Assembly: GCA_025455595.1 (NCBI GenBank)
Contig: JALOMD010000053.1
Span: 1 to 15,675, forward strand
DNA length: 15,675 nt
Source of the DNA: Cytophagales bacterium
Lineage (GTDB): Bacteria > Bacteroidota > Bacteroidia > Cytophagales > 172606-1
Direction: 5' to 3'
Numbering within the stretch: the first letter of the stretch is position 1; every line of letters starts with the position of its first letter. This document shows positions 7,222 to 13,621 of this stretch, in pieces. A model generated the notes under the pieces. That model worked only from the letters and a program-made list of their open reading frames with translations, had not been told where the DNA came from and did no database searches. A program made the translations under genes and the position numbers.

Positions 7222-7229
7222 TATGTTTG
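7222..7229 (+). promoter_or_regulatory. Candidate -7 element (TATGTTTG) for rho
   Basis: TATGTTTG fits the TAnnTTTG consensus. A TTG at 7204-7206 could be the -33 element, but the 15-nt spacing is shorter than the usual 19 or so. If used, rho has a leader of about 250 nt. Confidence 0.4.
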
Positions 7230-7380
7230 CGGAGCCAATCTGACGATTCTTACCTCCTGGTTCTGTTGATTGCTTTTCGCGCGCCGTTCTCTCGGATACG
7301 CGTTTCCTACTGACGTTTATCATGTTTATACCGAAAACCGGGGCGTTCCTGCCCAGTTCTTACGATTGCACCGAACCGCT

Positions 7381-7486
7381 TTCAACTTTTTTCCATTCGC
7401 CGGATTTTCCGTTTTGCTTACGCTAAGCTCCCTATCTTCTCTTAACCCTCACAGGTAATTTACTTTCCTGAACTCTTTGTATTTTT
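7381..7486 (+). promoter_or_regulatory. C-rich, G-poor 5' leader of rho, possible Rho-utilisation (rut-like) region
   Basis: In 7381-7480 I count 29 C and 11 G, with T the most common base, and little predicted pairing. C-over-G, unstructured RNA is the known signature of Rho loading sites, and rho genes in several bacteria repress themselves by Rho-dependent termination in the leader. Self-control here is inference from composition and position. Confidence 0.35.
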
Positions 7487-9157
7487 ATGTACACTATTGA
7501 TGATTTGAACCTTCGGCTCTTGTCTGAACTGCGTGACATTGCCGAAAAACTGGGTGTTGCCAACTTCAAGAAATTAGCCAAACAAGATTTGGTTTACAAA
7601 ATACTGGATCGCCAGGCGGTGATGCCAGACAGCGAAATCGTCGCCGACGAGACACCGGCTCCGGCCGCAAAGCCCGAGCCTCAAAACGGTGCCGTACCGC
7701 CGCGCGAAAACCACAACCGCGCCGACCGTGACAACAAACGCGTCCGCATGAAGCGTGAAAACGTGAAACCCACAGACGAAAACGCCAGCCCGGCCCCCAA
7801 ACCCACTCCGAACAACAACGGCTCGAACGGTGCCTTGGCGAAAGAACCGGTACAGCCGGTTGACAACATCAACGAGGACGCATTTGACATCACGGCGGCC
7901 GTTGAGAAACGCGAATCGCGTGAAATGCCCGTGGAACCGCGAGAAAACGTCCGCGAAAACCGCGAGCAACGCGACAACCGGGGCAACAACAACGGCAACA
8001 ACGACCCGCGCAACAAAAAGGCCCAATACAACGTGCGTGAATTCGACGGATTGATTGAAAACGAAGGCGTGCTCGAAATCATGTCTGACGGCTACGGTTT
8101 CCTGCGTTCGTCTGACTACAACTACTTGGCCAGCCCGGACGACATCTACGTGTCGCCGTCGCAAATCAAGCTGTTCGGCCTGAAAACGGGCGATACCATT
8201 CGCGGAGCCATCCGCCCGCCCAAAGACGGCGAGAAATATTTCGCGCTGTTGCGCGTGGAAACCGTGAACGGCAAAACCAGCGAAGAAATCCGCGACCGGA
8301 TTCCGTTCGAGTACCTCACGCCGCTGTTCCCGAACGAACGGCTGAAACTGAGCAACGACCCCAAGGAATATTCCACGCGCATCCTCGACCTGTTCGCCCC
8401 CATCGGCAAAGGGCAGCGGGGCATGATTGTGGCGCAGCCCAAGACCGGCAAGACCGTGTTGCTCAAACAGATAGCCAACGCCATTGCCCTGAACCACCCC
8501 GAAGTGTACCTGATTGTGCTGCTCATTGACGAGCGGCCCGAAGAGGTGACCGACATGGCCCGCAGCGTAAAAGGCGAAGTAATTTCGTCCACGTTCGACG
8601 AGCAGGCCGAGCGGCACGTGAAGGTGTCGAGCATTGTGCTGGAAAAGGCCAAACGCATGGTGGAATGCGGCCACGACGTGGTGATTCTGCTGGATTCGAT
8701 TACCCGTCTGGCACGGGCTTACAACACAGTGGTGCCGTCGTCGGGCAAAATTCTGTCGGGCGGTGTGGATGCCAACGCCCTGCACAAGCCGAAACGTTTC
8801 TTCGGCGCGGCACGCAATGTCGAAAACGGCGGCTCGCTGACTATCATTGCCACGGCCTTGATTGAAACCGGCTCCAAAATGGACGAGGTGATTTTCGAGG
8901 AGTTCAAAGGCACCGGCAACATGGAACTGCAACTCGACCGCAAGTTGTCAAACAAACGCGTCTATCCGGCCATTGACGTACCGGCTTCCGGCACCCGTCG
9001 CGAAGACCTGCTCATGACCGACGAAGAACTCGGCAAAGTGTGGATTCTGCGCAAACACATGTCGGACATGAACTCGTCCGAAGCCATGGAATTTCTGCTT
9101 GACCGCATGAAAGGAACCCGCAACAACGAGGAATTCCTGATTTCGATGAACAGGTGA
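7487..9157 (+). CDS. rho: Transcription termination factor Rho
   Basis: A 556-residue hexameric RNA helicase that loads on C-rich nascent RNA and releases it from RNA polymerase using ATP. Residues 1-45 form the Rho N-terminal helical domain (LLSELRDIAEKLGV and following). Residues about 48-180 are a low-complexity insertion rich in Asn, Arg, Glu and Pro. The RNA-binding cold-shock-like domain spans about 192-260 (EIMSDGYGFLRSSDYNYL). The ATPase has Walker A at QPKTGKT (317-323), Walker B at VVILLDSITRLAR (398-410), and the Q/R-loop region SGGVDANALHKPKRFFGAAR (424-443). The insertion makes it longer than the 419-residue E. coli protein and is typical of Bacteroidota Rho. In Bacteroides thetaiotaomicron the corresponding disordered part has been reported to drive phase separation. 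It is a single gene followed by a strong terminator. Confidence 0.99.
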   Translation: MYTIDDLNLRLLSELRDIAEKLGVANFKKLAKQDLVYKILDRQAVMPDSEIVADETPAPAAKPEPQNGAVPPRENHNRADRDNKRVRMKRENVKPTDENASPAPKPTPNNNGSNGALAKEPVQPVDNINEDAFDITAAVEKRESREMPVEPRENVRENREQRDNRGNNNGNNDPRNKKAQYNVREFDGLIENEGVLEIMSDGYGFLRSSDYNYLASPDDIYVSPSQIKLFGLKTGDTIRGAIRPPKDGEKYFALLRVETVNGKTSEEIRDRIPFEYLTPLFPNERLKLSNDPKEYSTRILDLFAPIGKGQRGMIVAQPKTGKTVLLKQIANAIALNHPEVYLIVLLIDERPEEVTDMARSVKGEVISSTFDEQAERHVKVSSIVLEKAKRMVECGHDVVILLDSITRLARAYNTVVPSSGKILSGGVDANALHKPKRFFGAARNVENGGSLTIIATALIETGSKMDEVIFEEFKGTGNMELQLDRKLSNKRVYPAIDVPASGTRREDLLMTDEELGKVWILRKHMSDMNSSEAMEFLLDRMKGTRNNEEFLISMNR

Positions 9158-9221
9158 ATCTCAGGTCAGAGATTAGAAGTCAGAGGTTTCTGTCTTTTTA
9201 TAGAGCATTCACAGAAAAACA

Positions 9222-9254
9222 AAGAGGCCGCATCGAACAGATGCGGCCTCTTTT
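9222..9254. terminator. Strong intrinsic terminator after rho, probably bidirectional
   Basis: AAGAGGCCGCATC, loop GAACA, then the exact complement GATGCGGCCTCTT and further T. The bases before the stem are A-rich (AAAAACAAAG), giving a T-rich tail on the other strand too. It sits between rho and the convergent beta-barrel gene, 65 nt after the rho stop, so it can serve both. Confidence 0.88.
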
Positions 9255-9492
9255 GATTTAGTCGATAAAGCGAAAAACAATGTGCGTGTTTTGAGCATTT
9301 TTTGCTTGAAACGCTTTTGTCTGAACTGTGATTTTAGAGTGATTTTCATGATTGCTGTGATACGGTGTGTTTGAAATCATGTTCATCAAGCGAATCACTG
9401 TAAAATCACAGTTCTGAACAAAGCGTTTTGAGTAAAAAACGCCTAAAACACCACTGGCGACTTATCACTGACGACTGACGACTTTTTTTGAC
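9255..9492. other. Convergent intergenic region dominated by one composite repeat
   Basis: Nothing coding is seen. Apart from the composite repeat at 9284-9451 there is a short-repeat patch (CGACTTATCACTGACGACTG, near 9458-9477) of the same style as the TTAGTCA units, then the 3' end of the minus-strand gene. Confidence 0.6.
9284..9451. repeat. 168-bp composite repeat, copy 1: long central palindrome flanked by two GCGTTTT palindromes
   Basis: Left block 9284-9314 (GCGTGTTTTGAGCA paired with TGCTTGAAACGC). Central palindrome with TTTGTCTGAAC at 9316-9326, ACTGTGATTTTAGAGTGATT on the left and AATCACTGTAAAATCACAGT on the right (from 9393). Right block 9423-9451 (GCGTTTTGAG, then GCCTAAAACACC). 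Copy 2 at 13685-13850 has the same order of parts and nearly the same length, and shares a 25-nt identical stretch (9393-9417 and 13793-13817). Confidence 0.85.
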
Positions 9493-10226
9493 CTATCTCT
9501 CAGGCACACCCGCGCTGCTGCGGCCGCCGTTGTAAGAATGGTTTCCGCCAAACATCCAGTGCAGTCCCACTTGCACACCCACCAGCAGATTGGCCCGCCG
9601 ACCGAAGCTCGTTGCGCATGTCCACGAAGCCGTAGTTGCCACGTACTTGGGTGGACAGATAAAGGTTTTTGCCCAAGTCAATGTCCAACCCAAAACCAAC
9701 GGCGATTTGCAGATCGGTTTTGCGAAATTCTTGGATGCTGTTTTGCGCTTCGGTGCTGAACAACGTCTGCGTGGTGGCGGGAAAGTTGTACGTGCCGTCG
9801 GCATTGACCGCCACCGGGCGGCCAGTAGTCGGGTCAACCGGCGGCTGGGCATCGGTGGGCAGGCGCAGTGTTCCGGCTTGGTATTGCTCGTAAATCTCCT
9901 GCCCGCGCGTAAGCAGAGAAAGCTGCGGCCCGAACATGAAATTGAAATGCGTCCGCCGCCCGCCGGTGCCAAAAGACCGCAGCAACAGAGGCAAGTGTAC
10001 GTAAGTGAGGTCAATGCGGCGTTGGCCGATGGCCTGCTCCGCCACGTTGATGATGTCATAAACCTGTCCCTGCCGGGCGTAAATGGATTCCAGTTGCAAG
10101 CCGAACCCTCTGCCGAAATCCACCCCGGCCGCAAAGCCGACGGGGGCGAAGTTGTACGTGGGCTTGGGGTGCCTGGGCACTGAAAACACACGCCAGCGTC
10201 AGCAAAGAGAGAAAAATGTTTTTCAT
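9493..10226 (-). pseudogene. PorT-like outer-membrane beta-barrel protein gene, interrupted by two apparent frameshifts
   Basis: Start ATG at 10226 begins a clear signal peptide, MKNIFLSLLTLACVFSAQA. The mature barrel lies in another frame: KPTYNFAPVGFAAGVDFGRG, IDLTYVHLPLLLRSFGTG, FNFMFGPQLSLL, DLQIAVGFGLDIDLGKNLYL. The proper ending NLLVGVQVGLHWMFGGN, up to the TAG at 9493-9495, is in a third frame. Removing one base from the four-G run at 10166-10169 gives SAQAPKPTYNF. Removing one base near 9608-9612 gives RNE-FGRRANLLVGVQVG. The 734-nt span minus two bases is 732, encoding exactly 243 residues. The family (OMP_b-brl_2 type) has alternating barrel strands as seen here. Both shifts could be sequencing errors rather than true decay, because codon use is intact throughout. 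Confidence 0.8.
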
Positions 10227-10262
10227 ACGAGCCTGTAGTTTGAGGATTGCCATTTTCTGTTC

Positions 10263-10292
10263 GGCGTTTTGAGCAAAATTTGCCCAAAACGC
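10263..10292. repeat. GCGTTTT palindrome copy in the 5' leader of the beta-barrel gene
   Basis: GGCGTTTTGAGCAAA and TTTGCCCAAAACGCC pair with one G-T type mismatch. It lies 36 nt upstream of the minus-strand ATG at 10226 and downstream of the -7 element at 10316-10323, so it would be transcribed in the leader. A further CAAAACG remnant follows at 10293-10300. Confidence 0.85.
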
Positions 10293-10315
10293 CCAAAACG
10301 CTTTGTTACCTTGTG

Positions 10316-10323
10316 CAAAAGTA
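10316..10323 (-). promoter_or_regulatory. -7 element (TACTTTTG, minus strand) for the beta-barrel gene
   Basis: On the minus strand this reads TACTTTTG, matching TAnnTTTG, and it is followed by CACAAGG, a common context in this phylum. I see no good -33 element. The implied leader is about 80 nt and carries a palindrome. Confidence 0.5.
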
Positions 10324-10455
10324 CGTTTACAGCACCACGGCACGGCACACGTAAACGCCGCAAAACTTACCTTCAACCGAAAAACGCCAAACAAATCCGG
10401 CAAAAATTGCAAACGGCGTTCTCCATGTCGTGAGCGGCAAAACTTCGCGACAAAT

Positions 10456-10488
10456 ATTGTTGCGTATGGAAAAATGTGCTTATCTTTG
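10456..10488 (+). promoter_or_regulatory. Promoter of the DUF177-rpmF operon
   Basis: ATTGTTG (TTG at 10457-10459 or 10460-10462) serves as the -33 element and TATCTTTG at 10481-10488 is an exact TAnnTTTG -7 element. The spacing is 21 or 18 nt, close to the usual 19. Transcription would begin about 20 nt before the GTG at 10515. This placement excludes any start codon upstream of 10489. Confidence 0.75.
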
Positions 10489-10514
10489 CGGTTCTAATTT
10501 CGGGAGGGCTATCC

Positions 10515-11051
10515 GTGAAGGACTTGAAAGGGTTTGACATAGACATTTTCGGCCTCAAGGACAAAAGCTATGCGTTTGAATTTGAGGGCGGCGACACGTT
10601 TTTCGCCTTGTTCGAAAACAGCTTGGTCAAGAAGGGCAACTTCCGCGCAGAGCTGACGCTGGACAAGTCGGCCACCATGATTCAACTCTACTTCCACATC
10701 ACCGGAGAGGTCGAGTTGATCTGCGACCGGAGCTTGGAGCCTTTCAACCACCCGATTGACATTGAGGAAAAGCACATCCTCAAGTTCGGAGAGACGAACG
10801 AGGAGTTGACCGATGAAATCGAAATCATTGCCCGCAACACCACAACCATTAATGTTGCCCAGTACATTTACGAGTACATTGGCCTGTCGGTGCCGATGAA
10901 GAAGATACATCCGAAACTGGCCGACCAGAAGTACGAAGAAACCGAAGACACGCTGCTGGTGTACCGCTCGGCCGCCGAAAACAACGACGACGACACCGAA
11001 GACACCGGAGACCCGCGTTGGGAGGCCCTGCGCAAGCTGAACGAGAATTAA
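10515..11051 (+). CDS. DUF177 (YceD-family) protein, probable large-subunit rRNA or ribosome accumulation factor
   Basis: I place the start at the GTG at 10515: it follows GGGAGGG by a suitable distance, the promoter at 10481-10488 rules out earlier starts, and it gives MKDLKGFDIDIFGLKDKSY, like Bacteroidota relatives. The product is 178 residues. Family traits are the early strand region FEFEGGDTFFALFENS, the middle motif HITGEVELICDRSLEPFNHP with its single conserved Cys-Asp-Arg, an acidic C-terminal stretch (ENNDDDTEDTGD) and the closing DPRWEALRKL. In other bacteria YceD is encoded beside rpmF and is needed for normal 23S rRNA levels. It lies 137 bp before rpmF here, as expected. The exact biochemical role of the family is not settled. 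Confidence 0.9.
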   Translation: MKDLKGFDIDIFGLKDKSYAFEFEGGDTFFALFENSLVKKGNFRAELTLDKSATMIQLYFHITGEVELICDRSLEPFNHPIDIEEKHILKFGETNEELTDEIEIIARNTTTINVAQYIYEYIGLSVPMKKIHPKLADQKYEETEDTLLVYRSAAENNDDDTEDTGDPRWEALRKLNEN

Positions 11052-11063
11052 ATTAAAGTGGCA

Positions 11064-11150
11064 AGTCGTAAGTGGTTAGTCGTAAGTAAAAGGCGTTTCG
11101 AGCAATTTTCCCGAATTTCACTTACGACTTACCACTTATGACTAACGACT
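11064..11150. repeat. Nested inverted repeat between the DUF177 gene and rpmF
   Basis: The outer arms are short-repeat units: AGTCGTAAGTGGTTAGTCG and further at 11064-11087, answered by ACTTACGACTTACCACTTATG and further at 11120-11150. The centre at 11091-11116 (GGCGTTTCGAGCAATTTTCCC) is a decayed GCGTTTT palindrome. It lies within what should be one transcript. Confidence 0.8.
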
Positions 11151-11188
11151 CCTAAATCGAACTTTCATTTTACAATTGCATACCCAAG

Positions 11189-11383
11189 ATGGCACATCCC
11201 AAGCGAAAGATTTCCAAAACCCGCCGCGACAAGCGCCGTACGCACCACGTGGCAAGTCCCAAAACCATTTCCATTTGCCAAACCACCGATGCGCCGCACG
11301 TGCGGCACCGGGCTTACGTGGTCAACGGCGACCTGTATTACAACGGCAAACTGGCCGTTGAAAACTACACTTCTATTGCGTAG
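11189..11383 (+). CDS. rpmF: 50S ribosomal protein bL32
   Basis: A 64-residue basic protein of the large ribosomal subunit. The start MAHPKRKISKTRRDKRRTHH is diagnostic for bL32. The C-terminal part (RHRAYVVNGDLYYNGKLAVE) is the usual Bacteroidota version. Only one Cys is present (SICQTT, residue 29), so the four-Cys zinc ribbon of other bL32 proteins is absent; this zinc-free form is normal in the phylum. It follows the DUF177 gene by 137 bp and is followed by plsX after 126 bp with a large stem-loop between them. Confidence 0.98.
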   Translation: MAHPKRKISKTRRDKRRTHHVASPKTISICQTTDAPHVRHRAYVVNGDLYYNGKLAVENYTSIA

Positions 11384-11406
11384 GAAACAGAATTGTCGTA
11401 TCGTTG

Positions 11407-11487
11407 GGCAGGCGAAAAGTGGGGGCATTCGGCAATCACGCTAAAACCGTAGCCGGATGCCTCTTTTCTTGTCGCCTGCCTGCTTTT
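11407..11487 (+). terminator. Large stem-loop with T-tract between rpmF and plsX, possible terminator or attenuator
   Basis: GGCAGGCG (11407-11414) pairs with CGCCTGCC (11473-11480), then AAAAG with CTTTT. An inner stem GGCATTCGGC (11424-11433) pairs with GCCGGATGCC (11452-11461), with one wobble. TTTTT follows at 11483-11487. It begins 24 nt after the rpmF stop and ends 23 nt before the plsX start. It may partly separate ribosomal-protein from lipid-gene expression; that is inference. Confidence 0.45.
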
Positions 11488-11509
11488 TCACAAGCCACCC
11501 GAAGCCTAC

Positions 11510-12457
11510 ATGAAAATTGCGATAGACGCAATGGGCGGTGATTTCGCCCCCGAAGCTATTGTTGAAGGCACCTTGATGGCCAGCGAATTGCTGCCAGCCG
11601 ATGTACAACTGGTGCTGGTGGGCAACGAACAAGTATTGCAGCCGCTGCTGCACACACCTACTTTTTCCACTTCCGTCGTGGAGGTTATCCACGCCCCGGA
11701 GGTGATAGGCATGGCCGAGCACCCCACCAAGGCTCTCTCCCAGAAAACACGTTCAAGCATTGCCATCGGCTTCCATCTGTTGAAGGAAGGCGCAGTGGAC
11801 GCTTTTTGCGGAGCCGGCAACACCGGGGCCATGATGGTGGGTGCCATGTTTAGCGTAAAGCCGCTGGAGGGCATCTTGCGGCCCACCATTGCCAGCTTTT
11901 ATCCCAAGCAAAGCGGCGGCCAAGGCGTAATCCTGGACGTGGGTGCCAACGCCGACTGCAAACCTGAAGTGTTGGAACAGTTTGCCGAACTCGGCAGCCT
12001 CTACGCCAAGCACGTGATGGGCATTGCCAACCCGCGTGTGGGCCTGATGAGCATCGGCGAAGAAGAGCAGAAAGGCAATTTGGTCACGCAGGCGGCCCAT
12101 CAGTTGCTCAAGGGAAACAAAAAAATCACTTTCATCGGCAACGTGGAAGGCCGCGACCTGTTCACCGACAAAGCCGATGTGATTGTGTGCGATGGGTTCA
12201 CGGGCAACGTGATTCTGAAAATGGCCGAGTCGTTTTACGACGTATTCCACGAACGCGGCTTTCGCGATACCTTCCTCGACCAGTTCAACTATGAAGCCGT
12301 GGGTGGCAGTCCGATCCTTGGCGTAAACGGAAATGTGGTGATCGGGCACGGAATTTCTTCGCCGCTGGCTACCCAAAACATGATCAAACTGGCCGCCCGC
12401 ATGGTTGAATCGCGGGTGCTGGGCAAAATCAAGCAAGCATTGGACAACAAACCCTGA
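11510..12457 (+). CDS. plsX: Phosphate acyltransferase PlsX
   Basis: A 315-residue enzyme that converts acyl-ACP plus phosphate to acyl-phosphate, the acyl donor for PlsY in phospholipid synthesis. It is peripheral to the inner face of the membrane. Family motifs are IAIDAMGGDFAP (3-14), HPTKALSQKTRSS (71-83), CGAGNTGAMMVGA (100-112), GVILDVGANADCKPE (139-153), GLMSIGEEEQKGN (178-190) and ADVIVCDGFTGNVILK (222-237). Length is normal (typically 310-345). The start ATG is in a usual position 126 bp after rpmF. The plsX-fabH neighbourhood couples phospholipid and fatty-acid supply. Confidence 0.98.
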   Translation: MKIAIDAMGGDFAPEAIVEGTLMASELLPADVQLVLVGNEQVLQPLLHTPTFSTSVVEVIHAPEVIGMAEHPTKALSQKTRSSIAIGFHLLKEGAVDAFCGAGNTGAMMVGAMFSVKPLEGILRPTIASFYPKQSGGQGVILDVGANADCKPEVLEQFAELGSLYAKHVMGIANPRVGLMSIGEEEQKGNLVTQAAHQLLKGNKKITFIGNVEGRDLFTDKADVIVCDGFTGNVILKMAESFYDVFHERGFRDTFLDQFNYEAVGGSPILGVNGNVVIGHGISSPLATQNMIKLAARMVESRVLGKIKQALDNKP

Positions 12458-12508
12458 GCCGACTTCCGAGCCTCTGGCCACGACCGGAGAAACCGGAAAT
12501 CGGCTTTT
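12458..12508 (+). terminator. Candidate intrinsic terminator after plsX
   Basis: GCCGACTTCCG, starting right after the plsX stop, pairs with CGGAAATCGGC (12494-12504), with one wobble, and is followed by TTTT. The loop is long (25 nt) but holds a smaller internal pairing (CTCTGG with CCGGAG). A second T-rich stretch comes with the palindrome remnant at 12515-12537. Confidence 0.5.
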
Positions 12509-12514
12509 GCTTTT

Positions 12515-12537
12515 AGCGTTTTTTTTCCCTGAAACGC
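12515..12537. repeat. Decayed GCGTTTT palindrome between plsX and fabH
   Basis: AGCGTTTTTTTTCCCTGAAACGC keeps the outer pairing GCGTTT with GAAACGC and has lost the GGGCAA part. A short-repeat patch (CCAATAGCCAACTACTAACG) follows near 12561-12580. Confidence 0.55.
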
Positions 12538-12607
12538 ATTATGGTTCAAAAGGATGTAAGCCAATAGCCAACTACTAACGGCTGCTTTACAATTACTCAT
12601 AATCAGA

Positions 12608-13621
12608 ATGACTGCAATCAAAGCCGCCATTACAGGTGTGCATGGGTACGTGCCCGACTATGTGTTGACCAATGCCGAACTGGAAACGATGGTTGACACC
12701 AACGATGAATGGATTACCTCCCGAACCGGTATCAAAGAAAGACGCATCCTGAAGGGTGAAGGCTTGGGTAGCTCGCACATGGGGGCCAAGGCCGTGGAAG
12801 GATTGCTGAAAAAGACCAACACCAACCCGCTTGATGTCGAACTGATTATCTGCTGCACCACCACGCCCGATTTCGTGTTCCCGGCCACGGCCAACCTGAT
12901 TGGCGACATGGTAGGTGCCAAAAATGCGTTCAGCTATGACGTGCAGGCCGCGTGTTCGGGCTTTTTGTTTTCGATGTCAACGGCGGCGCAGTTCATCGAG
13001 ACGGGCCGCTACAAGAAAGTGGTGGTGGTGGGCAGCGACAAAATGTCGGCCATTGTTGACTACCAAGACCGGTCCACGTGCATCATCTTCGGCGACGGAG
13101 CCGGAGCCGTGCTGCTCGAACCGACCACCGAACCGGGCTACGGCCTGCAAGATTTTGTGCTGCGGTCAGACGGTTCGGGTGTGGAATACTTGGTGCAGAA
13201 GTCGGGCGGCAGCCGCCGTCCGCCGAGTATCGAAACGGTGACCAACCGCGAGCATTTTATCCATCAGGAAGGCGCGGCGGTGTTCAAGTTTGCCGTCAAG
13301 AACATGGCCGACGTGGCCGCCGAGGTGATGGAACGCAACCGCCTCACCGCCGACGACATTGCGTGGCTGTGTCCGCACCAAGCCAACAAACGCATCATTG
13401 ATGCCACCGCCCAACGCATGGGCGTGGGCGAGGAAAAGGTGATGATTAACATCCACAAGTACGGCAACACCACCGATGCCACCCTGCCACTGGCCCTGTG
13501 GGACTACGAACCGCAACTCAAGAAAGGCGACAACATCATTTTCGCTGCTTTCGGAGGCGGTTTTACGTGGGGGTCGGCATATCTGAAATGGGCCTACGAC
13601 ACGCCGCACCATAAGTCGTAA
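12608..13621 (+). CDS. fabH: Beta-ketoacyl-ACP synthase III (FabH)
   Basis: A 337-residue condensing enzyme that starts fatty-acid synthesis by joining acetyl-CoA or a branched acyl-CoA to malonyl-ACP. The catalytic triad is visible: Cys116 in QAACSGFLFSM, His257 in LCPHQANKRIID and Asn287 in HKYGNTTDATLP. Other family marks are NDEWITSRTGIKERR (32-46), FGDGAGAVLLEP (161-172) and the C-terminal FAAFGGGFTWGSAYLKW. Length is normal. The ATG at 12608 is the first good start. It lies 150 bp after plsX, with a possible terminator in between, so it may also have its own promoter, though none is evident to me. The primer preference cannot be judged here. Confidence 0.98.
   Translation: MTAIKAAITGVHGYVPDYVLTNAELETMVDTNDEWITSRTGIKERRILKGEGLGSSHMGAKAVEGLLKKTNTNPLDVELIICCTTTPDFVFPATANLIGDMVGAKNAFSYDVQAACSGFLFSMSTAAQFIETGRYKKVVVVGSDKMSAIVDYQDRSTCIIFGDGAGAVLLEPTTEPGYGLQDFVLRSDGSGVEYLVQKSGGSRRPPSIETVTNREHFIHQEGAAVFKFAVKNMADVAAEVMERNRLTADDIAWLCPHQANKRIIDATAQRMGVGEEKVMINIHKYGNTTDATLPLALWDYEPQLKKGDNIIFAAFGGGFTWGSAYLKWAYDTPHHKS

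Larger units (their letters stand above)
6915..7486. other. 572-bp spacer between the MscS gene and rho, including the rho leader
   Basis: The first half holds the longest perfect palindrome (6977-7013) and a TTAGTCA-type patch at 7119-7149. A -7 element lies at 7222-7229. The remaining 257 nt before rho form a leader that is C-rich and G-poor. A 62-codon frame at 7270-7458 lies wholly in this leader, has no family features and is not called. No T-tracted terminator for the MscS gene is visible. Confidence 0.6.

Noticed and set aside
7270..7458. 62-codon frame in the rho leader (possible leader peptide)
   Set aside because: The start codon is not ATG and no family or regulatory-peptide pattern is visible; the pyrimidine-rich composition explains the hydrophobic look.
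7574..8932. 452-codon open frame on the minus strand across rho
   Set aside because: It is an antisense shadow of rho: the codon bias of the real gene keeps the opposite frame open. The predicted protein is low-complexity (Val/Phe/His/Arg-rich) with no motif.
9284..9451. Structured RNA gene or riboswitch
   Set aside because: The strong pairing is explained by the repeat family, and a copy occurs at an unrelated site (13685-13850). It lies between convergent genes with no promoter seen, so I list it as a repeat.
11753..12481. 242-codon minus-strand frame over plsX
   Set aside because: Antisense shadow; PlsX motifs are complete on the plus strand.
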